Origin: Tenacibaculum agarivorans
GTDB lineage: Bacteria > Bacteroidota > Bacteroidia > Flavobacteriales > Flavobacteriaceae
NCBI RefSeq assembly: GCF_001936575.1
Contig: NZ_MSMP01000025.1
Span: 1 to 64,000 of the forward strand
Direction: 5' to 3'
Length of the DNA stretch: 64,000 bases
Below, piece by piece: positions 44,410-54,600 of the stretch (the first letter of the stretch is position 1; each line of letters starts with the position of its first letter). Under the pieces are notes generated by a model. That model saw nothing but the letters and a program-made list of their open reading frames with translations, was not told the origin of the DNA and did not search any database. The position numbers were made by a program, and so were the translations under genes.

Positions 44410-44587
44410 AATATTTGCATTATTTAGTTAAATAAATTTATGTTTTTCATAAATTTAGAGCCGCTAAAATACGAATTTGACAATACTGAAGCAAAAACAC
44501 CGTTTAAAATTACAAAATCAATAATAAAAAAACTCATTACTTATTAAGTACACAAAGTTTTTCTTAAAAAAATTAATAATTACAAAA

Positions 44588-46342
44588 TTGAAAGCACTAC
44601 AATATTTAAACAAATACTTTTTAAAATATAAATGGAGGTTATTTATTGGAATTATAATCACCATTCTTTCAAAATTATTAGCTCTAAAAATTCCCGAAAT
44701 TATAAAAAATTCCTTAAATGTTGTTGAAGATCATTTAAATGGAACAAAACCTAATTTAGACGAAGTTAAACACGAACTCCTCGTAAACATACTTGTTATT
44801 ATAGGTATAACATTATTAGCTGGTTTTTTCACTTTTTTAATGAGACAAACCATCATAGTAATGTCTAGATTGATAGAATTTGATTTAAAAAACGAAATCT
44901 ATCAACAATACCAACGACTGTCGGTAAACTTTTACAAAAAAAACAGAACTGGAGATTTAATGAATCGAATCTCTGAAGACGTTTCTAAAGTTCGTATGTA
45001 TTTTGGTCCTGCAATTATGTACTCACTTAACATGATTGTCCTTTTTACTATTGGTTTTTCTAAAATGTTAAAAACTGATGTTGAACTTACGCTTTACACA
45101 TTAATTCCATTTCCAGTACTGTCATTTTCTATTTTTTGGCTTAGTAAACAAATCAACAAGAAAACTACTATAGTACAAGAATACCTTTCTAAACTCACCA
45201 CATTCAATCAAGAATTTTTTTCTGGAATTAATGTGGTTAAATCCTACAGTATTGAAAAAGCTGTATTCACTAATTTCAATCAATTAGCAGACGAGGCTAA
45301 GGAAAAAAATATTGAACTTTCAAAAGTTCAAGCTTTATTTTTTCCTTTAATGATTTTGCTTATAGGTATTAGCAACATATTAGTACTGTATATTGGTGGT
45401 AAACAATATATAGATGGTAAAATTCAGATTGGTGTTATTGCAGAGTTTATATTATATGTTAACATATTAACTTGGCCTGTAGCCATTGTTGGATGGGTCA
45501 CATCAATTATCCAACAAGCTGAAGCCTCTCAACAACGTATAAATGAATTTTTACAGCAGGTGCCTGAAATCCAAAATACCAATGAAAAAGAAACAACGAT
45601 ACAAGGTAAAATAAGCTTTAAAAATGTATCATTAACTTATGACGACACTAATATTACTGCTTTAAACAATATAAATTTTGAAGTCAATGAAGGTGAGACA
45701 GTAGCTATAATGGGAAAAACTGGAAGTGGAAAATCTTCTATTGCTAGTTTAGTCTCTAGAATGTATGACACTACCGATGGGGAAATTTTAATTGATGACA
45801 CACCTATTAAAGAATTAAACTTAAATAATATTCGAGATCAAATAGGAGTCGTACCTCAAGATCCTTTCCTTTTTTCAGACACCATTGAAAACAATATTAA
45901 ATTTGGTAAAAATGATGCCTCTGAAGAAGAAATTATTGAAGCTGCTAAAAACGCGGTAATTCATGATAATATTAGTGGATTCACCAATGGTTACCAAACT
46001 ATATTAGGAGAAAGAGGCGTTACATTATCTGGCGGTCAAAAGCAAAGAACATCTATAGCTAGAGCTATAATTAAAGATCCTAAAATTTTAATCTTTGATG
46101 ATTGTTTATCTGCTGTTGATACTGAAACGGAAGAAAAAATTCTATCAAATTTACAACGAATTTCAAAGAATAAAACCACATTTATTATCAGCCACAGGGT
46201 ATCTTCTGCTAAAAATGCGAATAAAATCATCATTCTTGAGGGAGGTGAAATCATTGAAGAAGGAACTCACAATCAATTAATAACACTTGACGGAGTCTAT
46301 AAAAATTTGTACGAACAACAACTTTTAGAAAAAGAAATTTAG
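44588..46342 (+). CDS. ABC exporter, MsbA/LmrA-like half transporter
   Basis: A 584-residue half-transporter: six membrane helices (1-310), then an ATPase domain with Walker A GKTGSGKSS (about 375-384), signature LSGGQKQR, Walker B ILIFDDCLS and His switch ISHRVSS. The last Walker B acid is Asp-Cys in place of the usual Asp-Glu (FDDCLSAVD), as in some exporters with one weak site. It probably works as a homodimer exporting lipid or a hydrophobic compound. Start is a TTG. Probably a separate transcript from the PUR gene. Confidence 0.94.
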   Translation: MKALQYLNKYFLKYKWRLFIGIIITILSKLLALKIPEIIKNSLNVVEDHLNGTKPNLDEVKHELLVNILVIIGITLLAGFFTFLMRQTIIVMSRLIEFDLKNEIYQQYQRLSVNFYKKNRTGDLMNRISEDVSKVRMYFGPAIMYSLNMIVLFTIGFSKMLKTDVELTLYTLIPFPVLSFSIFWLSKQINKKTTIVQEYLSKLTTFNQEFFSGINVVKSYSIEKAVFTNFNQLADEAKEKNIELSKVQALFFPLMILLIGISNILVLYIGGKQYIDGKIQIGVIAEFILYVNILTWPVAIVGWVTSIIQQAEASQQRINEFLQQVPEIQNTNEKETTIQGKISFKNVSLTYDDTNITALNNINFEVNEGETVAIMGKTGSGKSSIASLVSRMYDTTDGEILIDDTPIKELNLNNIRDQIGVVPQDPFLFSDTIENNIKFGKNDASEEEIIEAAKNAVIHDNISGFTNGYQTILGERGVTLSGGQKQRTSIARAIIKDPKILIFDDCLSAVDTETEEKILSNLQRISKNKTTFIISHRVSSAKNANKIIILEGGEIIEEGTHNQLITLDGVYKNLYEQQLLEKEI

Positions 46343-46372
46343 CGATTAGTGTGTTCAAGTAAAATATTTTGT

Positions 46373-46380
46373 TAGATTTG
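46373..46380 (+). promoter_or_regulatory. Putative -7 element of the PUR-family gene
   Basis: TAGATTTG, 42 nt before ATG 46423. The longer reading frame from TTG 46369 would start upstream of it, which favours the ATG. Confidence 0.45.
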
Positions 46381-46422
46381 TTAGAGAAAAAAACAAATAA
46401 CTACTATATTAAGATTAGAATT

Positions 46423-46788
46423 ATGGCTGAGAGAGTAGAACAAGAAGAAATCTTTTCACAAGTTTTAAGAGCAGGAAGGAGAACATATTTTTTTGATGTA
46501 AGAGCAACTAAAGCAGATGATTATTACTTAACAGTAACTGAGAGTAAAAAGTTTACTCATGATGATGGTTCTTTCCATTATCAAAAACATAAGATCTACT
46601 TGTATAAAGAAGATTTTAGTGATTTTAAAGAGATGCTTAATAAAGCAACTGATTATATTATATCTCAAAAAGGTAGCGAAGTAATTAGTGAGCGCCACCA
46701 AAAAGATTTTAAAAAGAGCACAGAAAGCTTTGTTGAACAAGCAGCAACAGCAGAGAGTTTTACTGATGTTTCTTTTGAAGATATTTAA
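46423..46788 (+). CDS. PUR-family DNA/RNA-binding protein (DUF3276)
   Basis: A 121-residue PUR-alpha-like nucleic-acid-binding protein with the bacterial one-repeat layout (FSQVLRAGRRTYFFDVRATKADDYYLTVTESKKF, then KHKIYLYKEDFSDFKEML). Homologues in Bacteroidetes and Borrelia bind single-stranded nucleic acid. The acidic C-terminal tail (SFTDVSFEDI) is typical. Highly conserved housekeeping protein; single gene with a strong downstream terminator. Confidence 0.92.
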   Translation: MAERVEQEEIFSQVLRAGRRTYFFDVRATKADDYYLTVTESKKFTHDDGSFHYQKHKIYLYKEDFSDFKEMLNKATDYIISQKGSEVISERHQKDFKKSTESFVEQAATAESFTDVSFEDI

Positions 46789-46810
46789 TTCAATTCAATT
46801 TACAACAATG

Positions 46811-46854
46811 AAAAACCGCTAACTAGTATTTTTATACTAGTAAGTGGTTTTTTT
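46811..46854. terminator. Bidirectional terminator between convergent genes
   Basis: A long stem centred on ACTAGTAT/ATACTAGT with outer AAAAACC/GGTTTTT arms and T runs on both strands. It serves the PUR gene and the isochorismate synthase gene. Confidence 0.88.
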
Positions 46855-47899
46855 ATAATATATGTTTCATTGCTTTTGATTTTGCAATAGTTTCTTCCCA
46901 TTCTTTAGACGGTATACTGCCTTTAGTTATCCCTCCTCCAACATATAGAATTGCCTTTTGATTCTTTTCTATTTCCATACAACGTAAATTCACATACAAA
47001 CTACTTTTACTTCCATTATCTATATTTAACTCACCCAAAAAACCTGTGTAAAACTTTCTATCGTAACCTTCATAATCTAATATATATGATTTTGCTTTTT
47101 CTTTAGGGAAACCACAAACCGCTGGAGTAGGATGCAAAACACGTATTAAATTTGTGATTGAAGTTTGCGTTACTCCAGAAATCCTTGTACGCAAGTGTAA
47201 TAAATCACCTATTCTAAAGGTTTCTAAAGGTTGTTCAGTTGGCTGCTCTCCTTCTTTTTCAAGTTTTTCTATAATGTAATCAGTTACCAATTGTTGCTCT
47301 TCTAATTCTTTTGCTCCCCAAAACACTTCTTTATACTGATCATAAACTTGAGTCCCTGCCAACGACATTGTTTTAAACTCAGTACCTTTAACCTCTAATA
47401 AGGTTTCAGGCGTAGCTCCCATCCATAAACCAACCTTAGGGTGAAACCATAAATATGTAAAAGCCGTTGGATACTTAACTACTAGTTTCTTAAAAGTATT
47501 TACAACATTAAACTCTTTCAATTCCACTGACTCTGTTCTAGAAATTACCACTTTTCTAAAGAGATGATTGTCTATGGCCTCAATACTTTTACCAACTAAA
47601 TCTATATGATTTTGTTTTTGTTCTTCATCAATTACAGAAACATTGTCTTTTGGCTCAATGACTATATCGAAATCAATAGTTTCTTGATAAAAATGAGACT
47701 CCTTCTCTGGAATTAAAATTGAAGGATTATTTGAATTAAAAGGAGCAAACACAAAACCAGATTCATGAAAGTTTTCACAAAAACACAGTTGGCTGTTATC
47801 TTGGAAATACCCTCTTAGATAATTATCATTTGGTTTTTTATAAGCGACAAAAGGAAGCTCTTTTTGTAACGCTTTATTTATATTCTCTAAAAAACTCAA
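46853..47899 (-). CDS. Isochorismate synthase
   Basis: Converts chorismate to isochorismate, the entry to menaquinone (or siderophore) synthesis. The 348-residue chorismate-binding protein shows FRKVVISRTESVEL, GATPETLLEVKG, KTMSLAGTQ, and the isochorismate-synthase-type LHPTPAVCGFPKEKAKSYI. Start TTG 47899 overlaps the alpha/beta hydrolase stop by 4 nt. With the hotdog thioesterase two genes upstream, a menaquinone role (MenF) is most likely; no siderophore genes are nearby. Confidence 0.93.
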   Translation of the reverse strand: MSFLENINKALQKELPFVAYKKPNDNYLRGYFQDNSQLCFCENFHESGFVFAPFNSNNPSILIPEKESHFYQETIDFDIVIEPKDNVSVIDEEQKQNHIDLVGKSIEAIDNHLFRKVVISRTESVELKEFNVVNTFKKLVVKYPTAFTYLWFHPKVGLWMGATPETLLEVKGTEFKTMSLAGTQVYDQYKEVFWGAKELEEQQLVTDYIIEKLEKEGEQPTEQPLETFRIGDLLHLRTRISGVTQTSITNLIRVLHPTPAVCGFPKEKAKSYILDYEGYDRKFYTGFLGELNIDNGSKSSLYVNLRCMEIEKNQKAILYVGGGITKGSIPSKEWEETIAKSKAMKHIL

Positions 47900-48744
47900 T
47901 TTACTATTTTTAATAACTGTTCTTTAATAAAGTCAAAATTCGTCCAAACTAAAGCATGGCTAGCCTTGTCTATAGTAATTAAAGAAAATTGATTTGAAGT
48001 ATTAAACTTGTCTTTTAACATACTTGAATTTTCATAGGGCACAATCCAATCACTAGATCCATGAATACTCACTACAGTATTTGTGGTTTCCCCCCATTCA
48101 GATTCAAAATTCTTTAAATCAGCTTTATGAGATAATTTTTCTTTAGCTGCTTGCCTCCAAATTCTAGGCACTAACCATCTTGTTAACCTCCATTTATAAA
48201 AGTTAATCATCCAAGGAATTGGCTCTATTTCACTATGAATCGCTGGTGCAAGTAGAACAATCTTCTTCACTTTCTTTTTAATAGCTAATGCTATTGGACC
48301 TCCGTAAGAATACCCCACTAAAATTGTTTTCTCAGCAGGCAAATCCTTTATCACTTCTTTTAGCATATCCCTTTCAAAAGCTATACTTTCTTGTACTGGG
48401 TTTTCATCTTTGTAATTATAACCAATTCTGTCATAAGCAATCATATTATATTTTGTTTGCAAAAGACTATCTGCTAAATATTTAGAAAAATCATTTAATG
48501 ATCCAATAGTACCATGAACAAAAACTAGCGTAGGCAAAGTGCTATCGCTTTCAATCTTAATTTTACGATAAGAAAAACCTTTAAATTTTTCCTTTGAAAG
48601 CTTAGGTTTAATTGCACTAGTTTTATAAGCTTCTAAAATTTTCTGGTCAGACTTTGGTGCTGTAAAAATCCTGAAAGCAAAATAAAGACCGATAATAAGT
48701 ATGATGAAAATTGACGCTATAATCTTTAAAATCTTTTTTAACAC
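47896..48744 (-). CDS. Membrane-anchored alpha/beta hydrolase
   Basis: A 282-residue serine hydrolase with an N-terminal membrane helix (residues 5-26). The alpha/beta fold has the oxyanion motif FVHGTIGS, nucleophile elbow VGYSYGG, an Asp near HGSSDWIV and the His in DKASHALVW. The start is GTG 48744. It sits between a hotdog thioesterase (4-nt gap) and isochorismate synthase (4-nt overlap). Its membrane anchor sets it apart from cytosolic MenH. Confidence 0.88.
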   Translation of the reverse strand: MLKKILKIIASIFIILIIGLYFAFRIFTAPKSDQKILEAYKTSAIKPKLSKEKFKGFSYRKIKIESDSTLPTLVFVHGTIGSLNDFSKYLADSLLQTKYNMIAYDRIGYNYKDENPVQESIAFERDMLKEVIKDLPAEKTILVGYSYGGPIALAIKKKVKKIVLLAPAIHSEIEPIPWMINFYKWRLTRWLVPRIWRQAAKEKLSHKADLKNFESEWGETTNTVVSIHGSSDWIVPYENSSMLKDKFNTSNQFSLITIDKASHALVWTNFDFIKEQLLKIVN

Positions 48745-48748
48745 TATG

Positions 48749-49165
48749 CTATTTTTTATCTAAAATAATATTTGTGAGTTTGCAAATGGAAATCAATTCT
48801 CCTTCTTCATCTGTAACTCTAACTTCCCATAAATGGGTCGTTCTTCCTTTATGTATTGGAGTAGCAGTTCCAAAAACCACACCTTCTTTCTTACTTTTAA
48901 CATGATTAATACTTAATTCAATTCCTTTTACTATCTTACTCTTATCTTCAGTAAAAAAAACCGATGCCACACTACCCACTGTTTCTGCTAGTGCTGCAGT
49001 AGCACCACCATGTAATAAACCATAAGGTTGATGAACTTTCGAGTTAACAGGCATTTTTGCTTGAATCATTTGCTCTCCAAAATCCACAAATTCAATAGCT
49101 AATGTCTCCATTAGAGTATTGTTATTGAACGCATTTAACTTTTTTAATGTTTCTTCTTTATTCAT
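48749..49165 (-). CDS. Hotdog-fold thioesterase (PaaI/MenI-like)
   Basis: A 138-residue hotdog acyl-CoA thioesterase of the PaaI subfamily: KMPVNSKVHQPYGLLHGGATAALAETVGS with the Gln/His/Gly and catalytic Glu positions, then GRTTHLWEVRV. Next to isochorismate synthase the most likely role is 1,4-dihydroxy-2-naphthoyl-CoA hydrolysis in menaquinone synthesis (MenI). First gene of this three-gene operon. Confidence 0.9.
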   Translation of the reverse strand: MNKEETLKKLNAFNNNTLMETLAIEFVDFGEQMIQAKMPVNSKVHQPYGLLHGGATAALAETVGSVASVFFTEDKSKIVKGIELSINHVKSKKEGVVFGTATPIHKGRTTHLWEVRVTDEEGELISICKLTNIILDKK

Positions 49166-49212
49166 TTATCATTAAAATATGAAGTGAAAAAATATGGAGT
49201 AGTAAAAATACG

Positions 49213-49220
49213 TATTTTTG
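49213..49220 (+). promoter_or_regulatory. Putative -7 element of the pRiA4b ORF3-like gene
   Basis: TATTTTTG, 20 nt before ATG 49241. The longer frame from 49184 would start upstream of it, supporting the ATG. Confidence 0.45.
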
Positions 49221-49240
49221 TAGTCACTAAAAATTCAAAA

Positions 49241-49741
49241 ATGTATAAAATCCGTGTAATATTAGATGTAGAAGAAGATGTAATAAGAACTTTAGTTTTT
49301 GACGAAAACAACACCTTAGAAAAATTACATTTTGACATTGCCAATGCTTTTGGTTTTGATGGTAAAGAAATGGCTTCTTTTTACACCAGTGATAACGGAT
49401 GGAATCAAGGTGATGAAATCCCACTATTTAATATGGCTGACGTAGGTTATGGTTTATCTATGCAAACTTGTATTCTTAATGAAGTTTTACCCAACCAAAA
49501 CGACAAATTAATATATGTATATGATTTTTTAGCCATGTGGACTTTCTACGTTGAAGTTATTGAAAAATCTGAAGAAAAAATAGCAGAAACTAAAACTATT
49601 TTAAGCGTTGGTGAAGTACCTTCAGAGGCGCCAAACAAAGTTTTTGAGTCTGATGATATTTCTAATGACTTCGATAGTGATTTTGATGATCCTTTTGGTG
49701 GTTTTGAAAACATTGACGATTTAGATCTTGACAATATTTAA
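49241..49741 (+). CDS. pRiA4b ORF-3-like protein
   Basis: A 166-residue protein. Residues 1-120 match the plasmid pRiA4b ORF-3-like fold (YKIRVILDVEEDVIRTLVF, LHFDIANAFGFDGKEMASFY, KLIYVYDFLAMWTFYVEV); the last 45 residues are a very acidic low-complexity tail (SDFDDPFGGFENIDDLDLDN). Such proteins are common in Flavobacteria and have no proven role. Divergent from the menaquinone cluster, followed by the BcrA-like ABC pair. Confidence 0.87.
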   Translation: MYKIRVILDVEEDVIRTLVFDENNTLEKLHFDIANAFGFDGKEMASFYTSDNGWNQGDEIPLFNMADVGYGLSMQTCILNEVLPNQNDKLIYVYDFLAMWTFYVEVIEKSEEKIAETKTILSVGEVPSEAPNKVFESDDISNDFDSDFDDPFGGFENIDDLDLDNI

Positions 49742-49866
49742 ATCATTTTACTATTTTTTTATCATTTTTTTCGTCTTTTATTCTTTTTAATTTCTACTTT
49801 AATTATAAAATAGTAACATTTTAGTATCTTATTCGTCGAATAGAAAATCACAAAACTGATACAAAC

Positions 49867-50763
49867 TTGGATACTATTTTATCTATTAAAAATCTCGATA
49901 AGAAATTCGGCAAAGTACATGCTGTAAAAAATCTTTCATTCGACATTGAAAAAGGAAATGTTTATGGAATTTTAGGACCTAACGGTAGTGGTAAATCAAC
50001 TACATTAGGTATCATTCTAAATGTTGTGAACAAAACTTCTGGAGAATTCACTTGGTTCAATGGAACGATGTCAACTCATGAGGCACTAAAAAAAGTAGGA
50101 GCTATTATAGAGCGTCCTAACTTTTACCCTTATATGACTGCTGTCCAAAATTTACAATTGATTTGTAAAATAAAAGGAGTTCCTTATGATAATATTGATG
50201 AAAAGCTAAAAGTTGTAAACTTATTTGAACGAAAAGATAGTAAGTTTAAAACCTATTCTTTAGGTATGAAACAACGTTTAGCTATTGCTTCTGCATTATT
50301 AAACGATCCTGAAATTTTAATTTTAGACGAGCCTACTAATGGATTGGATCCGCAAGGAATACATGAAATTAGACAAATCATAAAAAAAATTGCTAAAAAT
50401 GGCACTACAATTTTGCTAGCTTCCCACTTATTGGATGAAGTTGAAAAAGTATGTAGTCATGTTGTAGTAATTAGAAAAGGTGAAAAATTATATAGTGGCC
50501 GTGTAGAAAACATGATTGCTTCTAATGGAATTGTTGAAGTAAAAACTGAAGGAAATGAAGAAGCTTTAGTTAACGCTTTAAAAAACTACTATGATATTGC
50601 TGCAGTAAATATTGAAGATGGATTTGTGATTGCCAGATTAGAAAATGAAACCTCAGCAGCAAAAATAAACAGTTATTTATTTGAGCAAGGTATTGTCGTT
50701 TCTCACTTAGTTAAACGCAAACCTAGTTTAGAAGAGCAATTCTTAAACCTTACTAACTACTAA
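49867..50763 (+). CDS. BcrA-like ABC transporter ATPase
   Basis: A 298-residue ATPase of the ABC-2 exporter type (BcrA/NatA-like): Walker A GPNGSGKST at 37-45, signature YSLGMKQR, Walker B ILILDEPTNGLD and switch His in LASHLLDEV. Members export peptides, ions or drugs such as bacitracin. It starts with TTG 49867. Its permease follows by 12 nt. It differs from the GldA gliding ATPase in sequence, so a motility role is not supported. Confidence 0.93.
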   Translation: MDTILSIKNLDKKFGKVHAVKNLSFDIEKGNVYGILGPNGSGKSTTLGIILNVVNKTSGEFTWFNGTMSTHEALKKVGAIIERPNFYPYMTAVQNLQLICKIKGVPYDNIDEKLKVVNLFERKDSKFKTYSLGMKQRLAIASALLNDPEILILDEPTNGLDPQGIHEIRQIIKKIAKNGTTILLASHLLDEVEKVCSHVVVIRKGEKLYSGRVENMIASNGIVEVKTEGNEEALVNALKNYYDIAAVNIEDGFVIARLENETSAAKINSYLFEQGIVVSHLVKRKPSLEEQFLNLTNY

Positions 50764-50775
50764 AAAAAATTATCT

Positions 50776-51603
50776 ATGTTACGTCTTTTACAAATAGAAT
50801 TTCACAAACTTTTTCATAATCGTGCTAGTAGGGTTTTATCTATAATTTACTTTGGGTTATTAACTTCAATAGCTCTGATTGCCGTTATACGATTTCCTTT
50901 TGGAAACAGAATGGCACTAGCTGATTTAGGAATTTTTAACTTCCCTTACATTTGGCATTTTAACACCTATGTAGCTGCTATTCTAAAATTCTTTTTATTA
51001 TTAGTTATAGTATCTATGATGGCTAATGAATACAGCTATAAAACACTAAAACAAAATCTAATTGATGGGTTAAGTAAAAAAGAATTTATATTATCTAAAT
51101 TTTACACTGTATTAGTTTTTGCATTTACCTCTACAGTTTTTGTCTTTATTATTTCTTTAATTTTAGGATTAATATATTCAGATTTTAATGAGCTAAGTAT
51201 TATATTTTCTGACTTAGAATATCTTTTAGCCTTTTTTATTAAACTAGTTGGTTTTTTCTCTTTTGGACTTTTTTTAGGTATACTTATTAAAAGGTCTGCT
51301 TTTGCTGTAGGCGCAATGCTTACATGGTACATAGGAGAATGGATCATTTATGGATTATTAGGATGGAAAGTTACAAGTTGGCAAACAGCGCAAACTATTA
51401 AAAATCTCTTACCTCTTGAGGCAATGCAAAATTTAATAGTAGAACCTGGAACAAGACTAGGAGCAGTAAAAACTATAGCAAATCAAATTACTGAATTCTC
51501 TAAGGATTATTCCGTTCATTTTACTGACATCATTATAGTTCTAATATGGACTGCGATTTTTATTTATTCTTCTTATGTTTTATTAAAAAAACGAGATTTA
51601 TAG
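50776..51603 (+). CDS. ABC-2-type permease subunit
   Basis: A 275-residue membrane protein with six helices, partner of the ATPase 12 nt upstream. Opens with the typical LLQIEFHKLFHNRASRVL and contains NEYSYKTLKQNLIDGLSKKEF, a common ABC-2 pattern. Substrate unknown. Followed by the terminator at 51626-51663. Confidence 0.9.
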   Translation: MLRLLQIEFHKLFHNRASRVLSIIYFGLLTSIALIAVIRFPFGNRMALADLGIFNFPYIWHFNTYVAAILKFFLLLVIVSMMANEYSYKTLKQNLIDGLSKKEFILSKFYTVLVFAFTSTVFVFIISLILGLIYSDFNELSIIFSDLEYLLAFFIKLVGFFSFGLFLGILIKRSAFAVGAMLTWYIGEWIIYGLLGWKVTSWQTAQTIKNLLPLEAMQNLIVEPGTRLGAVKTIANQITEFSKDYSVHFTDIIIVLIWTAIFIYSSYVLLKKRDL

Positions 51604-51625
51604 TAAAAAAATAAATAAATACATC

Positions 51626-51663
51626 AATAAGGGTAGTTTTAAATAAAAACTATCCTTATTTTT
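51626..51663 (+). terminator. Terminator of the BcrA-like ABC operon
   Basis: AATAAGGGTAGTTTT pairs with AAAACTATCCTTATT (one G-T pair) around a 5-nt loop and runs into T residues. Its T tract is at the same time the -7 element of the next gene. Confidence 0.85.
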
Positions 51664-51664
51664 G
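51657..51664 (+). promoter_or_regulatory. -7 element of the 1172-residue surface protein gene
   Basis: TATTTTTG overlaps the end of the preceding terminator. A TTG at 51662 that would extend the protein falls inside it, so the real start is GTG 51689. Confidence 0.55.
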
Positions 51665-51688
51665 ATTCAAATCAATCTTAATTTTCAG

Positions 51689-54600
51689 GTGAGAAAAACA
51701 ATCTTTTTAGTGTTGTTCCTCTATTCTTCTTTCCTCTTCAGTCAGAAAGAAGCTAACATCTGGTATTTTGGAAGAAACGCTGGAATAGATTTTAACACCT
51801 CACCTCCTACTCCTTTAATAGATGGTCAGTTGAATACCTTAGAAGGGTGCTCTACATTCTCTGATGAAAATGGAAACTTACTCCTATATTCAGATGGAAT
51901 CACGGTTTGGGATAAAAATCACAATATCATGAAGTATTCCAATGGAGCACTGGCTAATAATCTTCGCGGTGATCCATCAAGCACACAATCTGGGATGATT
52001 ATTCCTAAACCTAAATCTTCTACTATATACTATCTTTTTACTGTTGATGATGCATCTGGTCGTGTAAGAGGTGAACCAGATGGAAGAGGCTTAAATTTTT
52101 ATACTATAGATATTTCTAAAAACGGAGGCCTAGGTGAGATTGTTGAAGGCCCCGTATCCTTATCAGGAAGTTTAAGCCTAACATGGCCTGAGAAAGTTGC
52201 CGCTGTTAGAGGTACAGAATGCGATACTTTCTGGGTAGTTTCTGTTATAAACAATACATTTTATTCATATAAGATTGATGAGACTGGTGTTAGCATTTTT
52301 GCTGTTATTTCTAGCGTCCCTACCCCAACTACAAAACGAGGTTATTTAAAATTATCTCCTGATGGAACCAAATTAGCTGTTGCAAACCAACTAGGCACAG
52401 CTAATTTATATAATTTTAATGCTACAACCGGTGAAGTTGATGGTAGTTCAGAAATAATACTAACAGATGGTTTTGATGGCCAACCTTATGGTGTTGAATT
52501 CTCTGTAGATTCAAGAAAATTATACATTTCAACAGTATCTGGATTACGAGTAACCCTAAGTGATCCTCCAACTACTTACAGGCTTATTCAATTTGATCTT
52601 CTTCAAACAGATATACCAGGATCAAAAGCGTTAATTCATAGAGAAAACCCTGGATTTAGAGGAGCTTTACAACTAGGACCTGACAGTAAAATATATGCCA
52701 CAATTCCATTAGCTTTCGTTGATGTTGCTGGAGATGATAAAAGTTTAGATGTTATCGAAAATCCAAATGCTAATGCTAGAGATGTTATATATACAAAGGA
52801 TGCTATTGACTTAGGCGGGAGGTTCTCAACACAAGGACTACCTCCTTTCATTTCATCATTATTACTACCTATTGAAATTATTGATATTACTGCTAATGAA
52901 ATCATTAATAATCAAGATAGAAAATATTGCATAGGAGATTCCATCGAAATTGATTCTGGTACAGTAACCGGTACAGGCATAACACATGAATGGACTTTCA
53001 ATGATGGACTAACCTCAACAGTAATTTCTAATCAACCCAAAATAATATTAAATAACCTTAACACATCAAATAATGGAACCTATTCATTAGTTGTTAATCT
53101 TACTAATAACTGTGGTGAGGTAACAAAACTAGAAGGGAACTTTACAATTAATGTTTTTGAACCTGCAACTGCTAGTCCTATTTCAGACATAAATCATTGT
53201 GACAGTGATGGTGATGGTTTGCACACATTTGATTTTGAAACTTTGGTTAATCCTACAGCTTTGGGAGGTTTAGACCCTAATCAATTTAACGTTGTATATT
53301 ATCAAAATAGAACTGATGCTGAAACTAACAATACCGCTAATGTGCTAACATTACCTTACAGCAATACTATCCCTAATAGTTCTGAAGATATTTTTGTAAG
53401 AGTTCATAACAAAGATGCCCCTAATGCCTGTTTCGATATCACTCAGTTTAGACTCAGTATTTTTTCCCCTCCTGTAGCTACTCAACCTACAGATTATGAA
53501 GAATGTGACGATATCATTAGCGGTGGAGATACCGACGGTTTTTTTAATAATTTTATACTTTCCACAAAAGATAGTGAAATTTTAGGCGGACTTTCTCCCA
53601 CTCAATATTCAGTTACGTATCATACTTCTCTAGTTGGAGCCCAAACTGATGCAACTACAGATATAATCGATAAAAATACACCTTACAGAAACACAACCAT
53701 CAATGAACAAACTATTTATGTAAGAGTAGAAAATATAACTAACATTAACTGTGTAACCATTTCTGATCCTACTACCAACTTTAAACCTTTTAAGCTAATT
53801 GTAAATTCATTACCAGTAATTGCCAATAATCCTGCACAGATTACTCAATGTGAAATTGACGGTGATGGTTCTGCTTTACTAAATTTAACTCAAGCTACCA
53901 TTAATTTATCTGCTAATTTTGAAAATGAAGATTTTGATTTTTTCCCAACAGAAGCAGATGCTATCAGTAACAGTAATAAAATTAGCACTCCTTTTTCTTA
54001 TAATGCAAATAATGGGGACACTATATGGGCGAGAGTTATTTCAGACAAAGGATGTTATAGAATTGCACAAGTAAATATTATCATTTCGTTTACTGGAAAT
54101 GTTCCTTATACTAAAGAGTTTACCGCTTGTGATGACAACCTTGATGCTGATGGAAATGACACAATAAACAATAACGACAAAGACGGAATCGCAAATTTTA
54201 ATTTAGTAGAAGTTATAGATGATATTAAAAACTTCTTCCCTGTAAGTGATCATCCTAACTTAGATGTCGTTCTATTTGAAACTACAGTTGATAGGGATGT
54301 TACTTCCAATCCAATACCTAATTATTCTAAGTATAGAAACACAAATATTCCTGCTTCAACAAGACAACCTATCTATTTTAAGGTCATCAATAATTTAAAC
54401 TTTGATTGTGAAGGTATCGGTGAATTCTATATAAAAGTCGATCCACTTCCTGATTTTGAAATTACTACTCCTCAAATTGTCTGTTTAAACGCTCCTTCAT
54501 TCATTGAAGCTGAAAACCCAGATGGTTTGTATCAATATGAATGGACAAGAAACGGTCTCCCAACAGTAATAGGAGACAAGCAGCAATTAGATATTTTACA

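Noticed and set aside
46369..46422. Longer PUR-family protein from a TTG
   Set aside because: It begins upstream of a -7 element and adds 18 residues not typical of the family.
47896..48744. MenH
   Set aside because: A membrane helix precedes the hydrolase domain and the sequence around the nucleophile is generic; context alone is not enough.
49162..49424. Minus-strand reading frames opposite the pRiA4b ORF3-like gene
   Set aside because: They are shadows of a well-supported gene and carry no family signature.
49867..51603. Gliding ABC transporter GldA/GldF
   Set aside because: The ATPase resembles BcrA-type exporters and the permease is a short ABC-2 protein; no GldG-like gene is adjacent.
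51662..51688. TTG start of the 1172-residue surface protein
   Set aside because: The TTG is inside the -7 element, and starting at GTG 51689 gives a normal signal peptide.
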